A DNA stretch of 64,000 bases from Closterium sp. NIES-65 (taxonomy: Eukaryota > Streptophyta > Zygnematophyceae > Desmidiales > Closteriaceae). A model generated the notes under the pieces. The model made no database searches, was not told the DNA's origin, and saw only the letters and a list, made by a program, of their open reading frames with translations. This document shows positions 12,291-25,135 of the stretch, piece after piece (the stretch's first letter is position 1; each line of letters opens with the position of its first letter). The stretch is taken from positions 1 through 64,000 of the forward strand of contig CANXME010002468.1 in NCBI GenBank assembly GCA_948144175.1, given 5' to 3'. A program made the position numbers and the translations under genes.

Positions 12291-13199
12291 AACTTGCAAG
12301 AACAAGGGCCTAGCGTGTGCAAAATTGTAAGAACAAGGGCCTAGCTTGTGCAAAATAGCAAGTACAAGGGCCTAGCATGTGCAAAATGTCAAGAACAAGG
12401 GCCTAGCGTGTGCAAAATTGCAAGAACAAGGGCCTAGCGTGTGCAAAATTGCAAGAACAAGGGCCTAGAGAGTGCAAAATTGGAAGAACAAGGGCCTAGA
12501 ACAAGGGCCTAGCGAGTGCAAAATTGGAAGAACAAGGGCCTAGCGTGTGCAAAAGTTCAAGAACAAGGGCCTAGCGGGTGCAAAACTGCAAGAACAAGGG
12601 CCTAGCGTGTGCAAAATTGGAAGAACAAGGGCCTAGCGTGTGCAAAATAGCAAGGACAAGGGCCTAGCGTGTGCAAAATTGGAAGAACAAGGGCCTAGCC
12701 TGTGCAAAACTTAAAGAACAAGGACCTAGCGAGTGCAAAATTTATAGAACAAGGGCCTAGCGTGTGCAAAGTTGAAAGAACAAGGGCCTAGCATGTGAAA
12801 AATAGCAAGAACAAGGGCTTTGCATGTGAAAAATTGGAAGAACAAGGGCCTAGCGTGTGCAAAATTTCAAGAACAAAGGCCTAGCGTGTGCAAGATTTCA
12901 AGAACAAGGGCCTAGCAAGTGCAAAATTGTAAGAACAAGGGCCTAGCGTGTGCAAAACTGCAAGAACAAGGGCCTAGCGTGTGCACAATTGCAAGAACAA
13001 GGGACTAGCGTGTGCAAAATTGTAAGAACAAGGGCCTAGCGTGTGCAAAATTGTAAGAACAAGGGCCTAGCTTGTGCAAAATAGCAAGAAGAAGGGCCTA
13101 GCATGTTCAAAATGTCAAGAACAAGGGCCTAGCTTGTGCAAAATTGCAAGAACAAGGGCCTAGCGAGTGCAAAATTGGAAGAACAAGGGCCTAGCGAGT

Positions 13200-14987
13200 G
13201 CAAAATTGCAAGAACAAGGGCCTAGCGAGTGCAAAATTGCAAGAACAAGGGCCTAGTGTGTGCAAAATTGTAAGTTTAAGGGCCTAGCGTGTGCAAAATT
13301 GCAAGAACAAGGGCCTAGTGAGTGCAAAATTTCAAGAACAAGGGCCTAGCGTGTGCAAAATTGGAAGAACAAGGGCCTAGCGTGTGAAAAATAGCAAGAA
13401 CCAGGGCCTAGCATGTGCAAAATGTCAAGAACAAGGGCCTAGCGAGTGCAAAATTGCAAGAACAAGGGCCTAGCTTGTGCAAAATTGCAAGAACAAGGGC
13501 CTAGCCAGTGCAAAACTGCAAGAACAAGGGCCTAGCGTGTGCAAAATTGTAAGAACAAGAGCCTAGCGTTTGCAAAATTGTAAGAACAAGGGCCTAGCTT
13601 GTGCAAAAAAGCAAGTACAAGGGCCTAGCATGTGCAAAATTTCAAGAACAAGGGCCTAGCGTGTGCGAAATTGCAAGAACAAGGGCCTAGCGTGTGCAAA
13701 ATTGCAAGAACAAGGGCCTAGTGAGTGCAAAATTGGAAGAACAAGGGCCTAGAACAAGAGCCTAGCGAAAGCAAAATTTCAAGAACAAGGGCCTAGCGTG
13801 TGCAAAATTGCAAGAACAAGGGCCTAGCGTGTGCAAAATTTCAAGAACAAGGGCCTAGCGAGTGCAAAATTGCAAGAACAAGGGCCTAGTGAGTGCAAAA
13901 TTGGAAGAACAAGTGCGTGGCGTGTGCAAAATTGCAAGAACAAGGGCCTAGCGTGTGCTATATTTCAAGAACAAGGGCCTAGCGAGTGCAAAATTGAAAG
14001 AAGAATGGCCTAGCGTGTGCAACATTTCAAGAACAAGGGGCTATCGTGTGCAAAATTTCAAGAACAAGGGCCTAGCGAGTGCAAAATTGCAAGAACAAGG
14101 GCCTAGCGAGTGCAAAATTGCAAGAACAAGGGCCTAGCGAGTGCAAAATTGCAAGAACAAGGGCCTAGTGTGTGCAAAATTGTAAGTTTAAGGGCCTAGC
14201 GTGTGCAAAATTGGAAGAACAAGGGCCTAGCGTGTGCAAAATTGGAAGAACAAGGGCCTAGCGTGTGAAAAATAGCAAGAACCAGGGCCTAGCATGTGCA
14301 AAATGTCAAGAACAAGGGCCTAGCGAGTGCAAAATTGCAAGAACAAGGGCCTAGCTTGTGCAAAATTGCAAGAACAAGGGCCTAGCCAGTGCAAAACTGC
14401 AAGAACAAGGGCCTAGCGTGTGCAAAATTGTAAGAACAAGAGCCTAGCGTGTACAAAATTGTAAGAACAAGGGCCTAGCTTGTGCAAAAAAGCAAGTACA
14501 AGGGCCTAGCATGTGCAAAATTTCAAGAACAAGGGCCTAGCGTGTGCGAAATTGCAAGAACAAGGGCCTAGCGAGTGCAAAATTGGAAGAACAAGGGCCT
14601 AGAACAAGAGCCTAGCGAAAGCAAAATTTCAAGAACAAGGGCCTAGCGTGTGCAAAATTGCAAGAACAAGGGCCTAGCGTGTGCAAAATTTCAAGAACAA
14701 GGGCCTAGCGAGTGCAAAATTGCAAGAACAAGGGCCTAGTGAGTGCAAAATTGGAAGAACAAGTGCGTGGCGTGTGCAAAATTGCAAGAACAAGGGCCTA
14801 GCGTGTGCTATATTTCAAGAACAAGGGCCTAGCGAGTGCAAAATTGAAAGAAGAATGGCCTAGCGTGTGCAACATTTCAAGAACAAGGGGCTATCGTGTG
14901 CAAAATTTCAAGAACAAGGGCCTAGCGAGTGCAAAATTGCAAGAACAAGGGCCTAGCGAGTGCAAAATTGCAAGAAGAAGAGCCTAG
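13200..14987 (+). repeat. Tandem duplication with stepped offset 912/881/850
   Basis: The rare GTAAGTTTAAGGGCC monomer at 13,271 recurs at 14,183 (offset 912 = 29 x 31 + 13). The GAACCAGGGCC monomer recurs at offset 881, and the partial-monomer marker and Block X start recur at 850. Each step is exactly 31 bp, so the second copy lost single monomers at two points. The +13 is the partial-monomer marker inside the unit. Confidence 0.85.
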
Positions 14988-15810
14988 CGTGTGCAAACTT
15001 TCAAGAACAAGGGCCTAACGAGTGCAAAATTGCAAGAACAAGGGCCCAGCGAGTGCAAAATTGGAAGAACAAGTGCCTAGCATGTGCAATATTGCAAGAA
15101 CAAGGGCCTAGCGAGTGCAGAATTGGAAGAACAAGGGCCTAGCGTGTACAAAATAGCAAGAACAAGGGCCTAGCGTGTTCAAAATTGGAAGAACAAGAGC
15201 CTAACATATGCAAAATTTCAAGAACAAGGGCCTAGCATGTGCAAAATTGCAAGAACAAGGGCCTAGCGGGTGCAAATTGCAAGAACAAGGGCCTAGCGAG
15301 TGCAAAATTGCAAGAACATAGGGCCTAGCATGTGCAAAATAGCAAGAACAAGGGCCTAGCGTGTGCAAAATTTCAAGAACAAGGGCCAGGCATGTGTAAC
15401 ATTGCAAGAACAAGGGCCTAGCGTGTGCAAAATAGCAAGAACAAGGGCCTAGTATGTGCAAAATTGGAAGAACAAGTGCTTAGCGTGTGCAAAATTTCAA
15501 GAACAATGGCCTAGTGTGTGCAAAATTTCAAGAACAAGGGCCTAGCAAGTGCAAAATTGGAAGAACAAGTGTCTAGCGTGTGCAAAATTGCAAGAACAAG
15601 GGCGTAGCGTTTGAAAAATTTCAAGAACAAGGGCCTAGCGAGTGCAAAATTGCAAGAACAAGGGCCTAGCGTGTGCAAAAATTCAAGAACAAGGGCCTCG
15701 CGAGTGCAAAATTTCAACAACAAGCGCGTGGCATGTGCAAAATTGCAAGAACAAGGGCCTAGCGTGTGCAAAATTGGAAGAACAAGAGGCTAGCGTGTGC
15801 AACTTGCAAG
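14662..15810 (+). repeat. Block X copy (second full)
   Basis: Same variant order as 11.09-12.29 kb, with GTGCGTGG at 14,763 and TTCAACAACAAGCG at 15,713. The monomer after CCTAACATATGC and the GCGGGTGCAAATTGC 30-bp monomer are retained. It abuts AGTACAAGTACC-type monomers near 15.87 kb, as the other full copies do. Confidence 0.8.
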
Positions 15811-16488
15811 AACAAGGGCCTAGCGTGTGCAAAAGTTCAAGAACAAAGGCCTAGCGAGAGCAAAAATGGAAGTACAAGTACCTAGCGTGTGCAAAATTGC
15901 AAGAACAAGGGCCTAGCGTGTGCAAATTTTCAAGAACAAGGGCCTAGCGTGTGCAAAATTTCAAGAACAAGGGCCTAGCGGGTGCAAAATTGCAAGAACA
16001 AGGGCCTAGCGTGTGCAACATTGCAAGAACAAGGGCCTAGCATGTGCAAAATTGCAAGAACAAGGGCCTAGCGTGTGCAAAATTTCAAGAACAAGTAACT
16101 AGCAAGTGCAAAATTGCAAGAACAAGGGCCTACCGAGTGCAAAATTGGAAGAACAAGTGCCTAGTGTGTGCAAAATTGCAACAACAAGGGCCTTTCGTGT
16201 GCAACATTTCAAGAACAAGGGCCTAGAGAGTGCAAAATTGGAAGAACAAGGGCCTAGCGTGTGCAAAATTGGAAGAACAAGGGCCTAGCGAGTGCAAAAT
16301 TGCAAGAACAAGGGCCTAGCGAGTGCAAAATTGCAAGAAAAAGGGCCTAGCGAGTGCAAAATTGGAAGAACAAGGGCCTAGCGTGTGCAAAATTGCAAGA
16401 ACAAGGGCCTAGCGTGTGAAACATTTCAAGAACAAGGGCCTAGCGAGTGCAAAATTTCAAGAACAAGGGCCTAGCGTGTGCAAAATTG

Positions 16489-17700
16489 CAAGAACAAGGG
16501 CCTAGTGTGTGCAAAATTTCAAGAACAATGGCCTAGCGAGTGCAAAATTGCAAGAACAAGGGCCTAGTGAGTGCAAAATTGGAAGAACAAGTGCGTGGCG
16601 TATGCAAAATTGCAAGAACAAGGGCCTAGCTTGTGCAACATTTCAAGAACAAGGGCCTAGCGAGTGCAAAATTGAAAGAACAATGGCATAGCGTGTGCAA
16701 CATTTCAAGAACAAGGGGCTATCGTGTGCAAAATTTCAAGAACAAGGGCCTAGCGAGTGCAAAATTGCAAGAACAAGGGCCTAGCGAGTGCAAAATTGCG
16801 AGAACAAGGGCCTAGCGTGTCCAAAATTGCAAGAATAAGGGCCTAGCGTGTGCAAACTTTCAAGAACAAGGGCCTAGCGAGTGCAAAATTGCAAGAACAA
16901 GGGCCCAGCGAGTGCAAAATTGGAAGAACAAGTGCCTAGCATGTGCAAAATTGCAAGAACAAGGGCCTAGCGAGTGCAGAATTGGAAGAACAAGGGCCTA
17001 GCGTGTGCAAAATAGCAAGAACAAGGGCCTAGCGTGTTCAAAATTGGAAGAACAAGAGCCTAGCATATGCAAAATTTCAAGAACAAGGGCCTAGCATGTG
17101 CAAAATGTCAAGAACAAGGGCGTAGCGGGTGCAAATTGCAAGAACAAGGGCCTAGCGAGTGCAAAATTGCAAGAACAAAGGGCCTAGCGTGTGCAAAATA
17201 GCAAGAACAAGGGTCTAGCGTGTGCAAAATTTCAAGAACAAGGGCCAGGCATGTGCAACATTGCAAGAACAAGGGCCTAGCGTGTGCAAAATAGCAAGAA
17301 CAAGGGCCCAGTATGTGCAAAATTGGAAGAACAAGGGCTTAGCGTGTGCAAAATTTCAAGAACAGTGGCCTAGCGTGTGCAAAATTTCAAGAACAAGGGC
17401 CTAGCAAGTGCAAAATTGGAAGAACAAGTGTCTAGCGTGTGCAAAATTGCAAGAACAAGGGCATAGCGTGTGTAAAATTTCAAGAACAAGGGCCTAGCGA
17501 GTGCAAAATTGCAAGAACAAGGGCCTAGCGTGTGCAAAATAGCAAGAACAAGGGCCTAGCGTGTGCAAAAATTCAAGAACAAGGGCCTAGCGAGTGCAAA
17601 ATTTCAACAACAAGCGCCTAGCGTGTGCAAAATTGCAAGAACAAGGGCCTAGAGTGTGCAAAATTGGAAGAACAAGGGGCTAGCGTGTGCAACTTGCAAG
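16489..17700 (+). repeat. Block X copy (third full)
   Basis: Anchors are GTGCGTGGCG at 16,591, CCAGGCATGTGCAAC near 17,245 and TTCAACAACAAGCG at 17,603. It is followed by a GTGCAACTTGC short monomer and AGTACAAGTACC, as in the other full copies. Confidence 0.8.
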
Positions 17701-18351
17701 AACAAGGGCCTTGCGTGTGCAAAATTTCAAGAACAAGGGCCTAGCGAGAGCAAAATTGGAAGTACAAGTACCTAGCGTGTGCAAAATTGCAAGAACAAGG
17801 GCCTAGCGTGTGCAAAATAGCAAGAAGATGGACCTAGCGAGGGCAAAATTGCAAGAACAAGGGCCTAGCGTGTGCAAAATAGCAAGAACAAGGGCCTAGC
17901 GAGCGCAAAATTGGAAGTGCAAGTACCTAGCATGTGCAAAATCGCAAGAACAAGGGCCTAGCGCGTGCAAAATTGGAAGAACAAGGGCCTAGCATGTGCG
18001 AAATTGGAAGAACAAGGGCCTAGCGTGTGCGAAATTTGAAGAACAAGGGCCTAGCGTGTGCAAAATTTCAAGAACAAGGGCCTAGCGTGTGCAACATTTA
18101 AAGAACAATGGCCTAGCGTGTGCAAAATTTCAAGAACAAGGGCCTAGCAAGTGCAAAATTGGAAGAACAAGTGCCTAGCGCGTGCGAAATTGCAAGAACA
18201 AGGGGCTAGCGTGTGCAAAATTGCAAGAACAAGGGCCTAGCGTGTGCAAACTTTCAAAAACAAGGGCCTAGCGAGTGCAAAATTTCAAGAACAAGGGCCT
18301 AGCGTGTGCAAAATTGGAAGAACAAGGGCCTAGTGAGGCAAAATTGCAAGA

Positions 18352-19876
18352 ACAAGGGCCTAGCATGTGCAAAATGTCAAGAACAAGGGCCTAGCTTGTG
18401 CAAAATTGCAAGATCAAGGGCCTAGCGAGTGCAAAATTGGAAGAACAAGGGCCTAGTGAGGCAAAATTGCAAGAACAAGGGCCTAGAGAGTGCAAAATTG
18501 CAAGAACAAGGGTCTAGCATGTGCAAAATTGTAAGAACAAGGGCCTAGCGTGTGCAAAATTGTAAGAATAAGGGCCTAGCTTGTGCAAAATAGCAAGTAC
18601 AAGGGCCTAGCATGTGCAAAAATTCAAGAACAAGGGCCTAGCGTGTGCAAAATTGCAAGAACAAGGGCCTAGCGTGTGTAAAATTGCAAGAACAAGGGCC
18701 TAGCGAGTGCAAAATTGGAAGAACAAGGGCCTAGCATGTGCAAAAGTTCAAGAACAAGGGCCTAGCGGGTGCAAAATTGCAAGAACAAGGGCCTAGCGTG
18801 TGCAAAATAGCAAGAACAAGGGCTTAGAGTGTGCAAAATTGGAAGAACAAGGGCCTAGCGTGTGCAAAATAGCAAGAACAAGGGCCTAGCATGTGCAAAA
18901 TGTCAAGAACAAGGGCCTAGCTTGTGCAAAATTGCAAGAACAAGGGCCTAGCGAGTGCAAAATTGGAAGAACAAGGGCCTAGTGAGTGCAAAATTGCAAG
19001 AACAAGGGCCGAGCGAGTGCAAAATTGCAAGAACAAGGGCCTAGCATGTGCAAAATTGTAAGAACAAGGGCCTAGCGTGTGCAAAATTGTAAGAACAAGG
19101 GCCTAGCTTGTGCAAAATAGCAAGTACAAGGGCCTAGCATGTGCAAAATGTCAAGAACAAAGGCCTAGCGTGTGCAAAATTGCAAGAACAAGGGCCTAGC
19201 GTATGCAAAATTGCAAGAACAAGGGCCTAGAGAGTGCAAAATTGGAAGAATAAGGGCCTAGAACAAGGGCCTAGCGATTGCAAAATTGGAAGAACAAGGG
19301 CCTAGCGTGTGCAAAAGTTCAAGAACAAGGGCCTAGCGGGTGCAAAATTGCAAGAACAAGGGCCTAGCCTGTGCAAAACTTAAAGAACAAGGACCTAGCA
19401 AGTGCAAAATTTATAGATAAGGGCCTAGCGTGTGCAAAGTCGGAAGAACAAGTGCCTAGCATGTGAAAAATAGCAAGAACAAGGGCCTTGCATGTGCAAA
19501 ATTGGAAGAACAAGGGCCTAGCGTGTGCAAAATTTCAAGAACAAAGGCCTAGCGTGTGCAAGATTTCAAGAACAAGGGCCTAGCAAGTGCAAAATTGGAA
19601 GAACAAGGGCATAGCGTGTGCAAAACTGCAAGAACAAGGGCCTAGCGTGTGCAAAATTGCAAGAACAAGGGACTAGCGTGTGCAAAATTGTAAGAACAAG
19701 GGCCTAGCGTGTGCAAAATTGTAAGAACAAGGGCCTAGCTTGTGCAAAATAGCAAGAAGAAGGGCCTAGCATGTGCAAAATGTCAAGAACAAGGGCCTAG
19801 CTTGTGCAAAATTGCAAGAACAAGGGCCTAGCGAGTGCAAAATTGGAAGAACAAGGGCCTAGCGAGTGCAAAATTG
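18352..19876 (+). repeat. 1,684-bp-offset duplication, copy 1
   Basis: About 1,525 bp match 20,036-21,560 at a constant offset of 1,684. Checked anchors: AGATCA 18,411/20,095, GGCTTAGAGT 18,821/20,505, GTATGC 19,201/20,885, TTATAGATAA 19,411/21,095 and GTCGGAAG near 19,439/21,123. Stretches of 150-200 bp compared base by base show about one difference. The offset equals 54 x 31 + 10, explained by one +13 partial monomer, one -2 (TTATAGATAAG) and one -1 (TAGTGAGGC). Confidence 0.93.
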
Positions 19877-20035
19877 GAAGAACAAGGGCCTAGTGAGGCA
19901 AAATTGCAAGAACAAGGGCCTAGAGAGTGCAAAATTACAAGAACAAGGGTCTAGCATGTGCAAAATTGTAAGAACAAGGGCCTAGCGTGTGCAAAATTGT
20001 AAGAACAAGGGCCTAGCTTGTGCAAAATAGCAAGA

Positions 20036-21560
20036 AGAAGGGCCTAGCATGTGCAAAATGTCAAGAACAAGGGCCTAGCTTGTGCAAAATTGCAAGATCA
20101 AGGGCCTAGCGAGTGCAAAATTGGAAGAACAAGGGCCTAGTGAGGCAAAATTGCAAGAACAAGGGCCTAGAGAGTGCAAAATTGCAAGAACAAGGGTCTA
20201 GCATGTGCAAAATTGTAAGAACAAGGGCCTAGCGTGTGCAAAATTGTAAGAACAAGGGCCTAGCTTGTGCAAAATAGCAAGTACAAGGGCCTAGCATGTG
20301 CAAAAATTCAAGAACAAGGGCCTAGCGTGTGCAAAATTGCAAGAACAAGGGCCTAGCGTGTGTAAAATTGCAAGAACAAGGGCCTAGCGAGTGCAAAATT
20401 GGAAGAACAAGGGCCTAGCATGTGCAAAAGTTCAAGAACAAGGGCCTAGCGGGTGCAAAATTGCAAGAACAAGGGCCTAGCGTGTGCAAAATAGCAAGAA
20501 CAAGGGCTTAGAGTGTGCAAAATTGGAAGAACAAGGGCCTAGCGTGTGCAAAATAGCAAGAACAAGGGCCTAGCATGTGCAAAATGTCAAGAACAAGGGC
20601 CTAGCTTGTGCAAAATTGCAAGAACAAGGGCCTAGCGAGTGCAAAATTGGAAGAACAAGGGCCTAGTGAGTGCAAAATTGCAAGAACAAGGGCCGAGCGA
20701 GTGCAAAATTGCAAGAACAAGGGCCTAGCATGTGCAAAATTGTAAGAACAAGGGCCTAGCGTGTGCAAAATTGTAAGAACAAGGGCCTAGCTTGTGCAAA
20801 ATAGCAAGTACAAGGGCCTAGCATGTGCAAAATGTCAAGAACAAAGGCCTAGCGTGTGCAAAATTGCAAGAACAAGGGCCTAGCGTATGCAAAATTGCAA
20901 GAACAAGGGCCTAGAGAGTGCAAAATTGGAAGAACAAGGGCCTAGAACAAGGGCCTAGCGAGTGCAAAATTGGAAGAACAAGGGCCTAGCGTGTGCAAAA
21001 GTTCAAGAACAAGGGCCTAGCGGGTGCAAAATTGCAAGAACAAGGGCCTAGCCTGTGCAAAACTTAAAGAACAAGGACCTAGCAAGTGCAAAATTTATAG
21101 ATAAGGGCCTAGCGTGTGCAAAGTCGGAAGAACAAGTGCCTAGCATGTGAAAAATAGCAAGAACAAGGGCCTTGCATGTGCAAAATTGGAAGAACAAGGG
21201 CCTAGCGTGTGCAAAATTTCAAGAACAAAGGCCTAGCGTGTGCAAGATTTCAAGAACAAGGGCCTAGCAAGTGCAAAATTGGAAGAACAAGGGCATAGCG
21301 TGTGCAAAACTGCAAGAACAAGGGCCTAGCGTGTGCAAAATTGCAAGAACAAGGGACTAGCGTGTGCAAAATTGTAAGAACAAGGGCCTAGCGTGTGCAA
21401 AATTGTAAGAACAAGGGCCTAGCTTGTGCAAAATAGCAAGAAGAAGGGCCTAGCATGTGCAAAATGTCAAGAACAAGGGCCTAGCTTGTGCAAAATTGCA
21501 AGAACAAGGGCCTAGCGAGTGCAAAATTGGAAGAACAAGGGCCTAGCGAGTGCAAAATTG
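20036..21560 (+). repeat. 1,684-bp-offset duplication, copy 2
   Basis: Near-identical partner of 18,352-19,876. The copies are separated by about 160 bp (19,877-20,035), itself a mosaic of monomers resembling parts of the unit (TAGTGAGGC, then GCTTGTGC and AGCAAGAAGAAGG). Divergence begins at 21,561, where copy 1 reads TTGG and this copy reads TTGC. Near-identity suggests a recent event. Confidence 0.93.
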
Positions 21561-22221
21561 CAAGAACAAGGGCCTAGCGAGTGCAAAATTTCAAGAACAA
21601 GGGCCTAGTGTGTGCAAAATTGTAAGTTTACGGGCCTAGCGTGTGCAAAATTGCAAGAACAAGGGCCTAGTGAGTGCCAAAATTTCAAGAACAAGGGCCT
21701 AGCGTGTGCGAAATTGGAAGAACAAGGGCCTAGCCTGTGCAAAATAGCAAGAACCAGGGCCTAGCATGTGCAAAATGTCAAGAACAAGGGCCTAGCGAGT
21801 GCAAAATTGCAAGAACAAGGGCCTAGCTTGTGCAAAATTGCAAGAACAAGGGCCTAGCGAGTGCTAAATTGGAAGAACAAGGGCCTAGTGGAGCAAAATT
21901 GCAAGAACAAGGGCCTAGCCAGTGCAAAACTGCAAGAACAAGGGCCTAACGTGTGCAAAATTGTAAGAACAAGGGCCTAGCGTGTGCAAAATTGTAAGAA
22001 CAAGGGCCTAGCTTGTGCAAAAAAGCAAGTACAAGGGCCTAGCATGTGCAAAATTTCAAGAACAAGGGCCTAGCGTGTGCGAAATTGCAAGAACAAGGGC
22101 CTTGCGTGCGCAAAATTGCAAGAACAAGGGCCTAGCGAGTGCAAAATTGGAAGAACAAGGGCCTAGAACAAGAGCCTAGCGAGTGCAAAATTGGAAGAAC
22201 AAGGGCCTAGCGTGTGCAAAA
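21529..22221 (+). repeat. 972-bp-offset duplication, copy 1
   Basis: This matches 22,501-23,193. Anchors: GTAAGTTTA 21,623/22,595 (at TAAG), GTGCTAAATTGG 21,863/22,835 (at GCTAAA) and CCTAGAACAAGAGCC 22,162/23,134. The match ends at 22,222/23,194, where AATAGC meets AAGTTAAAG. The offset 972 = 31 x 31 + 11 equals the sum of the small indels visible between anchors, including the 13-bp marker. Confidence 0.9.
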
Positions 22222-22500
22222 TAGCAAGAACAAGGGCCTAGCGTGTTCAAAATTGGAAGAACAAGAGCCTAACATATGCAAAATTTCAGAACAAGGGCCT
22301 AGCATGTGCAAAATTTCAAGAACAAGGGCCTCGCGAGTGCAAATTGCAAGAACAAGGGCCTAGCGGGTGCAAATTGCAAGAACAAGGGCCTCGCGAGTGC
22401 AAAATGGCAAAAACAAAGGGCCTAGCGTGTGCAAAATAGCAAGAACAAGGGCCTAGTCTGTGCAAAATTTCAAGAACAAGGGCCTAGCATGTGCAAAAGT

Positions 22501-23193
22501 GGAAGAACAAGGGCCTAGCGAGTGCAAAATTGCAAGAACAAGGGCCTAGCGAGTGCAAAATTGCAAGAACAAGGGCCTAGTGTGTGCAAAATTGTAAGTT
22601 TAAGGGCCTAGCGTGTGCAAAATTGCAAGAACAAGGGCCTAGTGAGTGCCAAAATTTCAAGAACAAGGGCCTAGCGTGTGCAAAATTGGAAGAACAAGGG
22701 CCTAGCGTGTGCAAAATAGCAAGAACCAGGGCCTAGCATGTGCAAAATGTCAAGAACAAGGGCCTAGCGAGTGCAAAATTGCAAGAACAAGGGCCTAGCT
22801 TGTGCAAAATTGCAAGAACAAGGGCCTAGCGAGTGCTAAATTGGAAGAACAAGGGCCTAGTGGAGCAAAATTGCAAGAACAAGGGCCTAGCCAGTGCAAA
22901 ACTGCAAGAACAAGGGCCTAGCGTGTGCAAAATTGTAAGAACAAGGGCCTAGCGTGTGCAAAATTGTAAGAACAAGGGCCTAGCTTGTGCAAAAAAGCAA
23001 GTACAAGGGCCTAGCATGTGCAAAATTTCAAGAACAAGGGCCTAGCGTGTGCGAAATTGCAAGAACAAGGGCCTTGCGTGCGCAAAATTGCAAGAACAAG
23101 GGCCTAGCGAGTGCAAAATTGGAAGAACAAGGGCCTAGAACAAGAGCCTAGCGAGTGCAAAATTGGAAGAACAAGGGCCTAGCGTGTGCAAAA
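22501..23193 (+). repeat. 972-bp-offset duplication, copy 2
   Basis: Partner of 21,529-22,221, with the same order of unusual monomers (GTAAGTTTA, TGAGTGCCAAAATTTC, GAACCAGGGCC, TGGAGCAAAATTGC, GCCAGTGCAAAACTGC). The 280 bp between the copies holds Block X-like monomers (CATATGC, AAATTGC, ACAAAGGGCC). Confidence 0.9.
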
Positions 23194-23712
23194 GTTAAAG
23201 AACAAGGGCCTAGCGGGTGCAAAATTGCAAGAACAAGGGCCTAGCGTGTGCACAATTGGAAGAACTTGGGCCTAGTGTGTGCGAAATAGCAAGAACAAGG
23301 GCCTAGCGTGTGCAAACTTGGAAGAACAATGGCCTAGCGTGTGCAAAATAGGAAGAACAAGGGCCTAGCGTGTGCAAAATTGCAAGAACAAGGGCCTAGC
23401 CTGTGCAAAACTTCAAGAACAAGGACCTAGTGTGTGCAAAACTACAAGAACAAGGGCCTTGCGTGTGCAAAACTGGGAGAACAAGGGCCTAGCGTGTGCA
23501 AAATAGGAAGAACAAGGGCCTAGCATGTGCAAAATTGGAAGAACAAGGGCCTAGCGTGTGCAAAATTTCAAGAACAAAGGCCTAGCGTGTGCAAAATTTC
23601 AAGAACAAGGGCCTAGCGAGTGCAAAATTGGAAGAACAAGGGCCTAGCGTGTGCAAAATTGCAAGAACAAGGGCCTAGCGTGTGCAAAATTTCAAGAAAA
23701 AGGGCCTAGCGA

Positions 23713-24236
23713 GTGCAAAATTTCAAGAACAAGGGACTAGCGAGTGCAAAATTGCAAGAACAAGGGCCTAGTGAGTGCAAAATTGGAAGAACAAGTGCGT
23801 GGCGTATGCAAAATTGCAAGAACAAGGGCCTAGCGTGTGCAATATTTCAAGAACAAGGGCCTAGCGAGTGCAAAATTGAAAGAAGAATGGCCTAGCGTGT
23901 GCAACATTTCAAGAACAAGGGGCTTTCGTGTGCAAAATTTCAAGAACAAGGGCCTAGCGACTGCAAAATTGCAAGAACAAAGGCCTAGCATGTGCAAAAT
24001 TGCAAGAACAAGAGCCTAGCGTGTGCAAAATTGCAAGAACAAGAGCCTAGCGTGTGCAAAAGTTCAAGAACAAGGGCCTAACGAGTGCAAAATTGCAAGA
24101 ACAAGGGCCCAGCGAGTGCAAAATTGGAAGAACAAGTGCCTAGCATGTGCAAAATTGCAAGAACAAGGGCCTAGCGAGTGCAGAATTGGAAGAACAAGGG
24201 CCTAGCGTGTGCAAAATAGCAAGAACAAGGGCCTAG
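23713..24236 (+). repeat. 899-bp-offset duplication, copy 1 (29 monomers)
   Basis: This matches 24,612-25,135 at exactly 899 = 29 x 31, with anchor GTGCGTGGCG at 23,795/24,694. It is the first half of Block X. The match ends at 24,237/25,136. Differences are few (for example GGGGCTTTCG against GGGCCTATCG). Confidence 0.9.
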
Positions 24237-24611
24237 TGTGTTCAAAATTGGAAGAACAAGAGCCTAACATATGCAAAATTTCAAGAACAAGGGCCTAGCA
24301 TGTGCAAAATTTCAAGAACAAGGGCCTAGCGGGTGCAAATTGGAAGAACAAGGGCCTCGCGAGTGCAAAATGGCAAGAACAAAGGGCCTAGCGTGTGCAA
24401 AATAGCAAGAACAAGGGCCTAGCGTGTGCAAAATTTCAAAAACAAGGGCCTAGCATGTGCAAAATTGGAAGAACAAGGGCCTAGCGAGCGCAAAATTGCA
24501 AGAACAAGGGCCTAGCGTGTGCAAACGTTCAAGAAAAAGGGCCTAGCGTGTGCAAATTTGCAAGAACAAGGGCCTAGCGTGTGCAAAATTGCAAGAACAA
24601 GGGCCTAGCGT

Positions 24612-25135
24612 GTGCAAAATTTCAAGAACAAGGGCCTAGCGAGTGCAAAATTGCAAGAACAAGGGCCTAGTGAGTGCAAAATTGGAAGAACAAGTGCGTG
24701 GCGTATGCAAAATTGCAAGAACAAGGGCCTAGCGTGTGCAATATTTCAAGAACAAGGGCCTAGCGAGTGCAAAATTGAAAGAAGAATGGCCTAGCGTGTG
24801 CAACATTTCAAGAACAAGGGCCTATCGTGTGCAAAATTTCAAGAACAAGGGCCTAGCGAGTGCAAAATTGCAAGAACAAGGGCCTAGCGAGTGCAAAATT
24901 GCAAGAACAAGAGCCTAGCGTGTGCAAAATTGCAAGAACAAGAGCCTAGCGTGTGCAAAAGTTCAAGAACAAGGGCCTAACGAGTGCAAAATTGCAAGAA
25001 CAAGGGCCCAGCGAGTGCAAAATTGGAAGAACAAGTGCCTAGCATGTGCAAAATTGCAAGAACAAGGGCCTAGCGAGTGCAGAATTGGAAGAACAAGGGC
25101 CTAGCGTGTGCAAAATAGCAAGAACAAGGGCCTAG
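24612..25135 (+). repeat. 899-bp-offset duplication, copy 2
   Basis: Partner of 23,713-24,236. Here the block continues as a nearly full Block X to about 25,740, with CCAGGCATGTGCAAC near 25,287 and TTCAACAACAAGCG at 25,644. It has lost two monomers after the GTGCAGAATTGG monomer relative to other copies. Confidence 0.88.
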
